Shown piece after piece: positions 39,633 to 52,370 of a stretch of DNA of 64,000 nt (positions are counted from its first letter, which is position 1; each line of letters opens with the position of its first letter). The stretch comes from Hypoxylon rubiginosum (taxonomy: Eukaryota; Ascomycota; Sordariomycetes; Xylariales; Hypoxylaceae): assembly GCA_902806565.1 (NCBI GenBank), contig CADCXA010000053.1, positions 434,001 to 498,000 on the forward strand. Reading direction: 5' to 3'. The notes beneath the pieces are model-generated. The model was not told the origin of the DNA, did not search any database, and saw only the letters and a program-made list of their open reading frames with translations. The position numbers were made by a program, and so were the translations under genes.

Positions 39633-42600
39633 CCTGAGCGTGTCGAATCGAAACTGTATATATATAAAACGAATGAAAACTTGTCGTCGAGACGAGTAGA
39701 GCCCTTCTTCTCACGTCCTCCTAGCTTGCTTTGCCCGATTGAAGAAGCCTAATCCACACAACTCCGCCTGGGATTACTAGTGTAGTAGGAATTAGTCGAT
39801 CGTTGGCTTGGAGGAGAGAAACCTTGGCTCCGACGACGAGGGACAGAATGTCGATGAATTGTGGCGATTTACCCTTCAACTCGTCCTGAAGGTATGAATG
39901 TTAAGTCGCCGAGGAACATTACAGTAGATCCAAGAGAAAGAAAAACATGGATCTTTTCTCGGCGGGCAGATCAATCGTATATACTAGCTCTACCTAACCG
40001 ACAAATCCAAGAGTCTAAGAACGGAAGTAGTTCACACGACATCCCCTTAGTGATCGACATCGCTCCTGCGAGTGCCGTGTTACAAGCAGACCAAGGGTTA
40101 GATCGTTTGGACCCGTTTCGAGGAACAGCCAACGGGCGAAAATTGCAACGCGCTTTGATCTTACAGGCTCTTGGCCCTCTTGGAAGCTGTTGATGTTGTA
40201 GCGGGAATACCGGGGCAGAGAATGAGATGAAACGAAATGCTCAATGCCAAGGGTATCAGTCTACGCTTGGCGAGCCGCATCGCTGGTTAGCCGCTCGCGC
40301 TGCTTCGTAGAATTTCTCCACCTCAATCCACAATGCGTCGTCGAATATATTTCCCGTCTAGCTCGTCCAGCTCGTCTTGGGATGAGATGAAGACAGCTGG
40401 ACTAAGCCCCGTGGAAAAACCAAGCTTCTACCCCTGGAGGCGGATCCGACTTAGTCTCGTCACGGATGCATCAAAACGTCAACGCCGGCGCCGATCATCA
40501 GACGAAACAAATTGTCCTCGTCACCAAATGTTTCAACATTAACGACCTTCCTATAGGCTCGCCATCTTGATTGAATGAGGCAGCTTGACTTAGAATGTGA
40601 TGCCGCGTAAACGCGCGTGTTTAAACCTCTCGAAACAAGTTTATCAATAACAGGACAGCAGCCATTTCGAATAATCGAATTATGCCGATGCTAATCAATT
40701 ATGCTGCTTCTTACGCACTCATGTCTTTGACTCGTATGCTCTTGAGCCTATAGCAGGAATCATATGTTTGGTCACTGCTCAAAAAATGGAGGTAGAAGAA
40801 ATATCGAGTAGTTCTGAAAGCTGTCACCTAGGCCAGTACTAGCAATAGGGGGGACAGATCCTCTACCAAGTAGATACTTCAAATATGCTATATCCAACTC
40901 GATTTCCTACGAATATCTGCTTACTAGACAGCTCTTAACGATTTATACCCCCATTGGGATCTTTCTTCCAACAGCCGTGTATGATGTTCCTCCTCGTCTT
41001 AGCTCAACTTGGACATCCAGCTTTATATCCCTGCTTTTACCTTCTAACATACCTTCTTCTTTTCAAAGGAGCTTATACTTGAAACCAAACAGTTTTCTGC
41101 CATTTTGACATGACCTACCCATAGTATTAACTTCAGCGCTTACCTCCCCTACCTAGGATGTGGACAGGGCAATGCATTCATCATACGAGTGACTGTTGCT
41201 CGCAACACGTTGGAATATTATAAGAGGCTGGCTTACCTAGATAGGAGAGACGAAGACAGCGATGCTGAAGACTAGCTGAAGACTAACCTGCTCCAAACTG
41301 CTCAGTAGTAGCTGTAATGTCTCAATTGACTTTTTAGCTACCTTGAAAACGTACTATACGCTGAAGAAAATACCTGTCTGTGAGTCTCGTGGGCATCTCT
41401 TTCATTTTGGGTATTGCTGATATCGAGGGCTTAAGGTATGCAGGTACCTAATATTTGAAAGTTACTGTTCTCTACTTCAGACCATGCCTTCCTATGCTAG
41501 ATGAGGTATGCGCAGAGGTGTCTACTGTCGCAGCATGTAACTAAAAGGCACGGAAACAAAGACGTTGTTGCTCAAGGAGCTACCTTACACAGACCGACCT
41601 GTTGAAGAGAGTTGAGCTTGCCCCTGGGTGTTAGCTTGCTATGGCTATAGCTAACCCATAGCTGCCTACCTTGGTATATATTCTGTTAGCATGGTTTTCC
41701 GGGACGATATAAGATTCGGACTCGATCACGGATCCATTTGCCCACGATAGAGGACGCTCAGCCCATCTCAACAACTTAAGTCCGAACCTACACTCCGTAG
41801 CGCCGAAGCTCGATGACACTATCCGTGTGGTGATCTGCTGCACTAATAGGAAGGAAGAAATCCAATCGCTCCTGAGATGCTAGGGGTAGATTTCTATCGC
41901 GACAAGCCATTGAACAGTGGAGAAACGAGTTAGCCGATCAGGACTAAGCTAATCCATTGATCACGGATCTCTAGGACGTCCTCTTCAACCTCACATGCTT
42001 CTTGGGTGTCTGCTCTTCGGGTTGTTAGTATGGGTGTCTTCTTGATACATCTTGTTCTCGGGCGCTGCCCAAGAATCATAGATTACATATGGGAGGTTAT
42101 ACCTGGCCATGGCCTTCATCCCAGGAAGACGAAGATGTCATTCTCACTACCAAGTCCACTCGCCGTCAATTCGAGTGATAAATTGCTGGAGACAATGGCA
42201 CGACCCACGCGCCAGAGATCATCCTAGGACGAAGCACGGGTTTGCCTCTCGCAAGCAGGACGCTCAGGACTATATCGACAGCAAAGCTCTCTTTCTCTCC
42301 TGAGCAAGCCTCGTCTACGAGCTTTATTATATTTCTGAGAAGTCATATCGGGTCGATCAGCATATAAGCCGACACAGACTAGCAGGAGTCTCTCACTATC
42401 CCGCCAGTTAATCGCGACTCTCTAGCTCAAGTTCCGAGACAAGAGGTATAGAACTGCAAAGGGCTACCTGTATACATACATCTAGGCATTGAGGTCCTTC
42501 ACCCTCTTGAACCCGGCCCTTCTATCCGGACCAACACTGCTAGCTCCCATCTAAGGGGCTAGATAATCGAAAGGCTAGAACCCTTTATAGCAAGCAGTAA

Positions 42601-44188
42601 CCCCGTACAAGTCTTGAGCCCTTCTTTACTACTATCGCTACTACCGCTACTGTCCCAAGGTCTTGTATTGTAGCCCGTTCAATCTCGTCTACTCGCGAGG
42701 ACACGCCGCTCACATCCCATTTCATCTCTTGTTGGGTCGATTTTGGTGTCCGGGCCTTCTGGGTACCTACCTCTCAGCCGCCTATCGGTCAACTTTGGCG
42801 AAGAATCGATATCGTTGAACAAAGATGGATTACCCTTTGAAGCGAGATGCTTGCCTGCCCAGTTCATTTTACGGGGCATCAAGGAGTTTCTTATTCTCTT
42901 CAAACCTGCTTGAAGGCTAATGTGACGTAGACGCCACTGTGCTCCTCGACGGTGAGAGAGTGAGTGTATCGACCACGGCTTAAGATAACTACCCTATGGC
43001 TCGCTCAGAATGATTTCATTAGCGATATCGAGGAAGATCGACCCGATCCCTCGTCAAGCTAGATTATCTTCGGCCGACAGTACTAACATTTACACACGAT
43101 CGAGTTGCGCTGTGATAATTCCAAAGGCTGCTGATCGGGCTTCCCAACTTTTATGCCTGGCCGTCATAGTTTCGAGGCATGCGGGGGGGAGATATTACAT
43201 CTACCGGCGAGGTTCAGTTTCAATAGCAACAAGGTACTAATACCATTATCTACCATAGAATGATCACATCACGATGCTCTTGATGATACCGCGACTTACC
43301 TCCCGTCCACCTTATACATGTCTCCTGTAACTTTAAACAATTTCAAAGAAAATGACGACAAGGTCTTGGTCCTTACTACTTGGGTAAGATCACAGGCCTA
43401 TTGGTTAGTACGAGAGGGAGATACGATAGGAGATGGACCCCCTTTGTTCTTGCCTCCTGTATATACCCGGAGCTTGGTAGCGTTCATAGCTCTCCGGCTA
43501 GCAACATAGTTGTTTCCTCATTACATGATTAGCCTCGTGAAAACTACCACGATAAACTAGTCCATGCCGATGCTTAGCTAGTGGCACGCAAATCCTGATA
43601 GGCTTCTATCTCAGACAGATATACAAACTCAATTCTTAAGACCATCCATCGCTCACTTCGAGAAAATTCGGGAGAAAACAAATCCCCGAGTCTCTGGAAG
43701 ACGCTAGAGCTACATATGAGTCTGGCGAGATGGAAGAGACGACTCTTGGATGTTCTTACTAGACTAATTGGGTATGAATATCAGTGGCAACTCGGAATTA
43801 ATTAGTAATCTAACGGAGGTTAAGTAAATTGCTATAGGATGAAATTCTAAGAGACTACGATACACTGGATGATTTCTACATTATGTGACGATACGACAGA
43901 TATACAATTTAAGTTAGGAGAATGTGGGAGCTTCTTAAGTCATATCACAAGCAAGAGGTGATAGTAATTTACATCAAGTATATCCCCCTTATAGGTTTTC
44001 AGTAAACGATAACATCGAGATAAGAGCCTAGCACCGGCCAATCAATTCAAATCTTCGATTACTTCTCTTGTATTGTCTCGTAGAGGTTCTACACACCGGA
44101 TAGGCATTGGCTTTGACCCCTATACGTAACCCCTATTCCGGAACCACAGACACGGGACGGAGCGGAGTGGAGCTCGGAAGGGGAGATC

Positions 44189-44229
44189 CTAGTCACCACG
44201 CGATGCTAGTCACCACGCGATGCTAGTCA
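44189..44229. repeat. 17-mer tandem repeat, 2.4 copies (CTAGTCACCACGCGATG)
   Basis: Two exact 17-nt copies are followed by the first 7 nt of a third. It lies within a gene-free stretch. Confidence 0.9.
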
Positions 44230-47200
44230 TGTAGCCATGACGCACCGCACTCGATAAGCCGGGGGTGGCAGCCACGGTGTTACATACAATAGCACGCTGA
44301 CATACATGATTTAGGTACACACGTGTTATAGTGCATGCATGCTTAGATGCAGTCCAACCCCCTTTTAGCCCTTCAGCTCTGGGCTATTAATGGGTTCGTA
44401 GTACTGCTTCGTTAGCTGTATAGACCTCGCAGAAGACTGCATCCTTAGGTCTGCAAAGTACGACGTCGGTATGATGCTAAGCAAACAGGCACCCGAGAAA
44501 AAGGGGGCTGGCTGACTGGGGATAAAAAAAAATCCTTCGAGTTGGAACGACCGAACACAATCGTCGGCCCCCCTTTAATCCCCCGATCACACCTCGTGCG
44601 GTGCTCGGTGAGGCGGGTTTGTCTTGTCGTAGGCACCCGCGTCACGTTATAGAACGGCGTGAACTTTTTTATCTACGACAAATAACAGTCAAACCAAGTC
44701 ACACCCTCCAGCGCGTGTGCTACGTCAACGCTGCAGCCATCCGAACACCTTGGAGCCCGACTTCCCCCTTTTCTAATCCTCTACCGACTTAGTCCTGGTT
44801 ACTAGACGGGTAGCACCATCTAAAAACGATGGCTGCGTTGTTGCGCACGAGAGGGGCAAACAAGTACGTCGTATTAACCTCAGATTGTATGTTTCTCTCG
44901 TAAGCCCGACCTTTTTCGCTCTATAGGATCGAGAGAGAGGGGTAGGCATGGAGGGGTTGGGGTTTGGTAGTACGGAAGCCGAAGTAAGGCTTAAGAGGTA
45001 ATAGGTACCGTACGACGCAGACGCAGACGCAACGCGGCGCGAGAGAGACACAATATTACACCGCATACGACGTCGTCGGCCTAAAATAAAAGCAGCGCCA
45101 CACCCGCGCAGCCCAAGGTACCTTAGCCCTGCCCTGCCCCTCCTCCCCCCTTCTCCTCGGCCCGCGAGCGACAGATGTTTTTCGAGCGAGGCTGTCGCTT
45201 GTCTGTCGTGTCCTATGGGGCGACGGCACGAAATCCGCCCCTGGGACAATCAGGTCTATACGGGCTGTATTCGGGGCGCGGTGAAGCAAACAATGTAGAG
45301 GACGAACGCCCTGTCGTGTCGTCATACCTATTGCGTCGGACCGTTCATGACACCCGCACTGCCGTTCGTAGTTTTAGTAAGCGTTGTCTCCTCTGTGTCC
45401 TTTCGCGAGGTGTAGCAATGCTTATGAGGGGTTGGGATACACAGCATGAAGGCAAGTATTGACTACATCCTATAGAGAACCCCGCATCCTCGAGGAATAG
45501 ATCAAAACAATAGGGGGCTTTGGTCCTCGCTATTACATAGGAGGTAGACATCCGAGTTACCTAAGATATGTCGATGTCGGTACATTCACATCGACCTTTC
45601 AGCTCCTCGTCTTGTCTCGGCGCAAGCCGTGCCAATGTGGCAGCAAGCAGCGATGCCATTGGTGGAGGATCTGTCTCTCAACTCCTCTTGATGACTTGCA
45701 TAGCCGCTGGTATCCCCCGGGGCTGGAGAGAGTTGGAGAAGCATCATCGATAAGCTGGCATTGGGATTTCTACCTACCCATTACACACGATAGATTAATT
45801 GATGGGGGTTTGTACGACAGCCGGACTTGGTTGGTCTCCTGCCTAGAGTGAATCTCCAAACTATCGACACTTTGTGGTGGTGACTTGGTTGGCTTCATTG
45901 GATGACTCTCTGCGGTGGTAGCAGTATTGCCTAACCCACCTGCCCGATGGCTTCGTGTAGCGTACAAACCCATCAATGATATCTCTTGTCCCTCATCCGA
46001 ATGAGACGAGACTCAGGCTAAAGACTCATCGGTGCGATTATTGAGGGCTAAGAAACCGGTGGAGTAAAAAAGTGATGCCAACGTCGTTGTGGTTGTGTAA
46101 AAAAGGGGAGGGGAACCGGCCGGTCAGCCGCCTCGATTACGGGGCCGCGCATACGCCCGCTGCGTACTAAGCCTTACGAGAGACGTAGATGTGTCTTCCC
46201 GAACGCGAAGAAAAAGCATCTAGAAGGGAGATGGCATATTCTCTCGTGGCCAAACCAAACCCCCCTTTACCCGCCCGTTCCTCTCACTGCACGAGATCTG
46301 ATTCGTCCTGCTTGAGGGGAATATTGGGGGGATACAGAGCACCGGTACCTTATGAGTCGAACATCCTTTTCCCGCAACGAGAAAAAGAAAAAAAAAAGAC
46401 GACTATGTCATCTGAGATATGGTTGCAGTCCGTGATGCTATTTCGGTCGCGGGCCAATGCGACTTGCCGTATGCACCGCGCACAAAAAAACCTGGCGTCC
46501 CCTGCGACACACCTAACACACGCCTGTCTTGCTTACCTACCGGTCTGACTAACCCATCTCGCCCATCCTGCGGTATTTTTCGCCCCCAACCACCAACCAT
46601 CAGAGAAGGGGGCGTGCTCTGTGCCCCAGCACACAAGAGATATGTGTTAGATCCTAGCCCCTGATTGGAGGCACAGGCGCTTCTCCCCAGCCGGTGCGTG
46701 ATAGACGAGGAAGAAGAACGACCGAAGAGGATTCTTGATAAGATGGGATGTGATGGAATGGCGTGGGTGGGTGGATGGATGGACGAGTGAGAATATTTGA
46801 TGCTGATGATCACATCAGCATTGTAAATAGGAGAGACTGGGATGACAGGCCAACTGCCGCGCGATGGACGCGGCTGATTCGAGAAAAAGAGAGTGGGTAG
46901 GTAAGTTGGTAGCCTTTTTCACTCTCTTCTTCCTATCTAGGGCTGCTAGGTTAGCCATTTCGTGTTGTCAATCGACCTTGTATATGCGATAGGACTCGGA
47001 TCAAAGATATAGGCAACTTGGCTATGACAGAGGCCCAACTTGCACTGATTGACCGAGGACTAAGCGCCTGAAGTCCCCTTTCACCCTGTAGAGTTCGTCG
47101 TACTTTCTCGACAGGGCGGTGAAATATTGTAAAGTACCTGAGCTATGTTGCTGTTTTATTTTCATAAGTTTGCTCGAATGAAAAACATTGATACACAATC

Positions 47201-48699
47201 CGTCTTGAAATCCATGCCAGGGATACTTGGGTATGATACCAGTCTAGAAAATGATCAACGTAAATGTATACAGGTCTCATATGGTAAGATATGTACAGTC
47301 AATGGTGTCCTTCGTTCAGTACACGCCCTCTCTATCGTGGGCATGGGCGACACCAGCCACAATTGCACGCAGAAGGATGATATACTGTTTACCTAGTTGG
47401 AACGAACTACCTCTTTTCGGATACATGTAGCTTGCTTATACTGCAAGCCTCTATCGTGGTGGGCATTATAGCACAGGCGAAAGGGAGAAGAAGAAAAGAA
47501 TCCTTTCCCTTGCTCCTCTTCGCGTGGCAGTGGATTCCTGTGCTGTAACCCACAGCAGCGGAATCCCGAGAAACTCCAAAGCCGCTTCCTTGTCTGCTTG
47601 CTGCTTGCCCGCCCTGCCCGCCCTGCCGTCACATTACTACGACAATCTGGAGGGGCCTGCAGGCCTACGCAGGGCTAGAGTGCTAATGCCATACCACCAG
47701 ACCACCTAAACATGCCCTACCACATAAAGCGGCGGGCGTGCTTTGGGCGGGCCCTAACGTTGGCGCCCTACCTACTCCTTCGTAGGTGCCTAACAACAAC
47801 AATACCATGACGGAGAGGAGGAGAGTGACGAGAAAACAGGTTGGGAAACAGTCAATTCCTGGCTGTGACTCGAATGATGATAAGTGAGAAACACCTTATT
47901 CGATTGACTGACGATTGACTGACAGACTGACTTGTCAATGTCAACAGACCCGACGACGAGGGGTAACAAGTTATCGAATGAGAAACACAACAGCCCGCCT
48001 GTTCAATGGACCATCATGATTTTATGTCTTGGGCTGTACGAAGTACATACGAAAGTACGATACCAGTGCCAGGCCCTGAGGGATGTTAGACGTACGGAGG
48101 GGAGTGGATAGTCTAAATCTGAGACCCATGGAACGGAGGTAAGCTGCGTGTACCTGATGTACCTATCTGCAGCTCGCGAAGGAATACAAAAAGGAAAAGT
48201 CAGTGTGTCCTGCAGGGCCGCACAGGCTGCAGCTGGCGCACGGAACACGGATGGGCTAGCTAAGCAGCCAACCTGACAGGAAACCAAACATGGATCAATC
48301 GCTAAAGGAGCCTGTGAGAGCCCCTGAAAAAAGGCCAGTGCCCTGGAGGATGTGAGGGAACGACCTTGTAACCCTATCCTTCGAACCCTAACGACGATGA
48401 CTTCGTATTTGTGACTCTGAGCATTGTAATACCTTTCCTTATTCTCACTCTCACTCAGACTCAGTTGCTCTGGTGGAAATTATACTAGGCAGGCAGGTAG
48501 ACAGGAAGGGAGTAGGTACTGTAGCATAATTCGTATATACAAAATCCCCCGATGTCCTTCTTCTCTCGTGTTCGTGTTCCGTTCTTACTTTCCAAGACTA
48601 ATAATTCCCTCTGGGCGCGCCGGAACGCGCGTGGTCGAGTGGCTTGGGGCATGAGAGGTAATTTCGGCCGAATACCTTCCCCCCCCCGTCCGCACACAC

Positions 48700-48790
48700 A
48701 CAAAATTAAATTAAAACAAAAAAAAGTTTTTGAGCAAGGAAGGGAAGGAGGAATTAAAAAAAGAAAAAAAAAAGAAGGAAAAAAAAGGCT
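48700..48790. repeat. Purine-rich low-complexity tract
   Basis: Runs of A interrupted by G (AAGAAAAAAAAAAGAAGGAA type) cover about 90 bp. It is low complexity with no coding role seen. Confidence 0.8.
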
Positions 48791-49207
48791 TGAAGGATCT
48801 TACTACGAATTAATAAGCTGTTATTATTATGTCGCGCTATGGGAAAGGAGGCTGACACTGCATAAGCCATCCTGCGGCATCTTTTGACTGACAGTCCTTT
48901 TCTCTCTCTAGGCGGTAGGCTCTCCAGGCAGTAAGTCTTGTAGGCTGCTTCGGGAGAGGGAGGTAGGAATAGGAATCGTCACTCTATGGCAATCTAGGAG
49001 AGCAGTGCGGAAGAGAAGGGGGAAGAAGAGGAAAGAGACAATCAATTGGATTTCCAATGCGATTTGATGCTTGGCGATAGATCCAGACATGCCTGTCACA
49101 TATACCCAAAAAAACTGGCATGCAAGGGATCTGGGGGGTATTATTCACCCTGCCCCCCTTGTAGTTGACGTTGTGGTTGAGTCATCAACGGCATCTACGG
49201 CCATGTG

Positions 49208-49224
49208 AAAAAAAAAAAAAAAAA
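49208..49224. repeat. Homopolymer of 17 A
   Basis: An uninterrupted A tract in intergenic DNA. It could be the relic of a poly-A tail of a retroelement, but no element body was recognised next to it. Confidence 0.9.
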
Positions 49225-50400
49225 CATCCCTATTAGGTATGTGGATTAGACAAGCTGTCGGAATGACACACCGAGACGATGGGCTATCAGGATCACCGTG
49301 GAATCCGTCATCGTCCTCGCTACCTCAAGCAGCTCATCCCGGTTTACAAGCCCGCTACCCTACGCGCAGGTGAAGCCGGGAGCAAGCATATCTAATGCAT
49401 GTCACACGATACGCCGCAAGCAGGCGGCAGTGAGCGATGCCTCGATTTCACTGTAACGGTGAGTCTCGTAGAGGGAATGATTCAGATACATAGCACCTAC
49501 GATGAAATTAAAAAACATATCACGTTGAGCAGAAGCAGTAGATGTATAGAATGAAGTGGTATTTTTTGTCTTCCTGAGATTCCAGCTTACAACCAAATAA
49601 TGAAAGAAAAGGGGTATCTCCCAGCCAGCCAGTACAACCCGATCCTGATCTCAAAGAACAAGTAGAGATCCTCTATAAAAAATGCTTCCTGTGCAAACAA
49701 CAAAATCAAAAGATGCCACCATATCTGACGCAACGCCTGCTCATGTCTGCGCAGGGTGAGAAATGGTGACACAAACATGACTCGACCCGTTTAAACGAAT
49801 CCATCGATCTGATATCCAAAACAATAACAATAGCCATTAAACTCTTTTTTATCTATGGTTGGGACAATAGCCCAACTCCAATGCAATTCCCATCAACAGC
49901 TGGCCATTATGCCGCTGTTGCGCAAAATCAAACATCCCATCTCCTCCAAGACCAAATAACTTTTTGAGCTCCTGAATCTCCCGAAAGGGTATATCGCTCT
50001 CGTGTCCTCGTCAAGCTGCTTGCGCGGTGAGCCTCTGTGTGCAAATATAGTCACGCACTCTCCTCTTCGTCTGGGTATCTTGAGAAAAACGAAAGATGAG
50101 ACAGGAAAATCCAGGCCCTTCTCCCTCAATGCATGCTAGTATGCCCTGCGGCTGGTGTAATATGACAGAAAAATCCTGAACGGGGAAATCCTGGTATCGA
50201 TGTGCCACTCCGGAAATACGACCCAAGCAGGAAATCAGTTTCTACTGGTACACGATGGCTGTGCCATCCAACATTCTCCTCCGGTCGGTTTTAACAGTAG
50301 TAATAGTAGTAGGGGTGGTGGTCCGTCCGCGGATGACCACAATAGTCCAATGGAAACAGACCCGGAATAATACAAAATCCAAAAGAAAAGGTCCTATCAT

Positions 50401-51618
50401 CTATTGCTTGGGCCTCCTCAGGATGTCTTCGCAGTTCGCGTCGAACCGCAAGTTCCAAAGGCGGACTTGTTGCATAAAAGCCTCGGTGCGCTCCAGTTCG
50501 CGCTCGCGGCCAAAGATGGTCTTCACAAACTCCACGCCGGCATTTTGTCCCAGGTGGGCGGCTTCCTTCTTGCTGGACCTTAACATGGGAGCCTCGCACT
50601 TCTTGAGTAGCACGCGGAGCTTGTCCGTCAGGCGTTCACCTGACTCGATGAAGTCCTCAATCATTTCCCGGTTGGCCTGGGTCCTGACTTCCGGGACGAC
50701 TTCCTCGGAGCGCTTTATCTTGCCGGAAAGTTGGATGAGGAGAACCCATAGCTCACCAGCCACGTCGGCAATGGGAGTAGCCGGTCCATGGTAATGAACA
50801 GTCCAGTCATAGACCCACTTTCCAAGTGAGTTGGAATCAAAGACGCTCCCTAGGAGCATGATGGGCTCTTCCGTGGGATCCCAGTTCTTTAGGGAGTATC
50901 CCGGTGGGATTCGGTGCTTCTTAGCATCCGCTTCCGTGGCCTTCCTAGGCCCGGTGGTAGCGGGCTTCTTCTTGTGTGAACTTGAGGGGCGCGTAGTGGA
51001 GGGGCGCTGAATAGGTACAGCACTTGCCGAAGGGCGGCGGACGTGGTTACCGACCCTCGTGGCGGAACGAGCTGGCGGCTCCTCGAAGCGCGGATACTCG
51101 GATCTCTCTTTCTCGTAGAACGACGACGGCATGCCCTGCGAACGGTAGTAGTGATCAGTGCCATGTCCCGGAGCAGCATAGAAAGACCCTCTGCGCCTGC
51201 GACTCTTTGACTCCGCAAGCAGTACGCATCTGACACCGTCGATCTCGAAGTACTCGTCCTCGTCGGAATCCCCATGAGAGGCCCGATGGTATGAGAAGGA
51301 GCTCCGACGCTCGTGTTTAGGCGGGTAGTGCGACCCCATTGAGAAACTATGCTTTCGCGAACTCACATTCGGGCTTGGGCCGGTGGCGTACTCGCCGGTG
51401 CTCGTATATCGAGGAGAGAAAGCGGTCGACGGCCGATAGGCAGGGAAATCGGTGCTGGCGTTGCGAACGTGAGCACGAGTAGCCGGTCGCTGGGGGGTCT
51501 GAGCTGGGTAAAATGGGTAGTGACGTGGCGAAGGTGTTGGTGAGGGACTCTGTACGTCGTAGAAATAACCCGCGTCACCACCTCGGAGAGGGGTCCCATA
51601 TGGCGACCCGTAGCTCAT
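50401..51618 (-). CDS. gp1-like conserved fungal protein (often annotated vegetative cell wall protein gp1)
   Basis: One exon of 405 residues. I chose the ATG at 51618 (MSYGSPYGTPLRGG) because the 74 codons upstream look like leader. The N-terminal ~235 residues are Ser/Pro/Tyr/Arg-rich and disordered (SPSPTPSPRHYPFYPAQTP, RRPSASAVPIQRPS). A short ordered patch with EYFEIDGVRCVLLAES lies near residue 128. The C-terminal ~165 residues form a conserved domain starting PPGYSLKNWDPTEEPIMLLG and SVFDSNSLGKWVYDWTVHYH, followed by helices (AGELWVLLIQLSGKIKRSEE; RLTDKLRVLLKKCEAPML). This domain is common in Sordariomycetes. The 'cell wall gp1' label comes from proline-rich similarity only. No signal peptide is present, so a wall location is doubtful and an intracellular role is likelier. 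Confidence 0.82.
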   Translation of the reverse strand: MSYGSPYGTPLRGGDAGYFYDVQSPSPTPSPRHYPFYPAQTPQRPATRAHVRNASTDFPAYRPSTAFSPRYTSTGEYATGPSPNVSSRKHSFSMGSHYPPKHERRSSFSYHRASHGDSDEDEYFEIDGVRCVLLAESKSRRRRGSFYAAPGHGTDHYYRSQGMPSSFYEKERSEYPRFEEPPARSATRVGNHVRRPSASAVPIQRPSTTRPSSSHKKKPATTGPRKATEADAKKHRIPPGYSLKNWDPTEEPIMLLGSVFDSNSLGKWVYDWTVHYHGPATPIADVAGELWVLLIQLSGKIKRSEEVVPEVRTQANREMIEDFIESGERLTDKLRVLLKKCEAPMLRSSKKEAAHLGQNAGVEFVKTIFGRERELERTEAFMQQVRLWNLRFDANCEDILRRPKQ

Positions 51619-52259
51619 CTTTCCTGACTCTTGCGACGCTCTTCCTGCTGAAGCCGTGATGTGTTGTTTCTTCGGTTCGAACTCCTTCCGTCTCGTTAAG
51701 TCGCCTCCAACGCGCGACTCGGATTGTATAGGGTGGGGGGATATGGTAAAATTATGTGTCGGTTTTTGTCGTGTTTTTCTTATATCGCTCAGATTAAATG
51801 GCGCCTGTGTCGTGACGCGGGAGAAAGGGACACCTGTCACCTTGGTATGTGGTCGGTGGGAAGAGGAGAGGAAAACCTTCTTCTTTGAGAGAACATGTCA
51901 AGATTTGGTGTTTATATCCCCCAGGAGGATTGGGCATCAAAGTCGATGAGTAGTCGACTTTGAATGGTGAAGGTGCTGGAAGTAGCTGGACCGTTCTTTG
52001 GAATCCAGATTGTTAAATCCAAAAAAGAGAGTGACACAAGTTTAATAATTGCGAACGATGAGTCAATATAATGGCGAAAGCCAAAGTTGGGAGAAAGGTG
52101 AATGCCGGAGGTTGGGCGAAAAGGCGAGTGGACTTCGTTTAATAATAACAGGATATTTTGGAGCAGCACCAACTCGAATTTTTTTTTTCTTTTCGGGGGG
52201 GCAGGGGGCCGACAGGGGGTCCTGCCAGAAAGACAGGGGGGGCCCTACCAAGGCCTAAT

Positions 52260-52370
52260 CCTAGCCTAAAGGTAAGGTACCTTGGCACGGCTTTGGGTAC
52301 TAGGTACGTATAACCTGTACCTAGGCCCTAGGGTATTAGGGTACGGGGTGTACGGGGTACGTAGGTACGC
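52260..52370. repeat. GGTAC- and CCTAGG-rich imperfect repeat
   Basis: The motifs GGTACC, TAGGTAC and GTACGGGGT recur within ~110 bp and give several small palindromes. It lies about 650 bp upstream of the gp1-like start codon. Confidence 0.7.

Larger units (their letters stand above)
39633..50400. other. 10.8-kb stretch with no supported gene
   Basis: No frame shows a recognisable domain. Frames at 44773-45249 (minus, 158 codons) and 46189-46813 are compositionally odd and overlap frames on the other strand. The stretch contains a 17-mer tandem repeat at 44189-44229, a GCCCGCCCT repeat near 47608-47630, purine-rich DNA at 48700-48790 and 17 A at 49208-49224. It may be an accessory, decayed or non-coding-RNA region. 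The right end is the 3' flank of the gp1-like gene. Confidence 0.5.

Noticed and set aside
38653..39699. 348-codon plus-strand frame opposite the single-pass membrane gene
   Set aside because: Its Cys/Gly/Arg-rich composition is the complement of the Ser/Pro-rich gene, with no domain. Minus-strand features (helix plus RRRRR) explain the DNA.
43400..43435. TAGTACGAGAGG-like sequence resembling the sarcin-ricin loop of large-subunit rRNA
   Set aside because: Only about a dozen bases agree. The flanks do not resemble rRNA, so it is probably chance.
44773..45249. 158-codon minus-strand frame
   Set aside because: Arg-rich, with no domain, in a region of overlapping frames on both strands and no splice signals that would improve it.
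49100..49260. Poly-A run considered as a retrotransposon tail
   Set aside because: No reverse-transcriptase frame, target-site duplication or other element part was recognised next to it.
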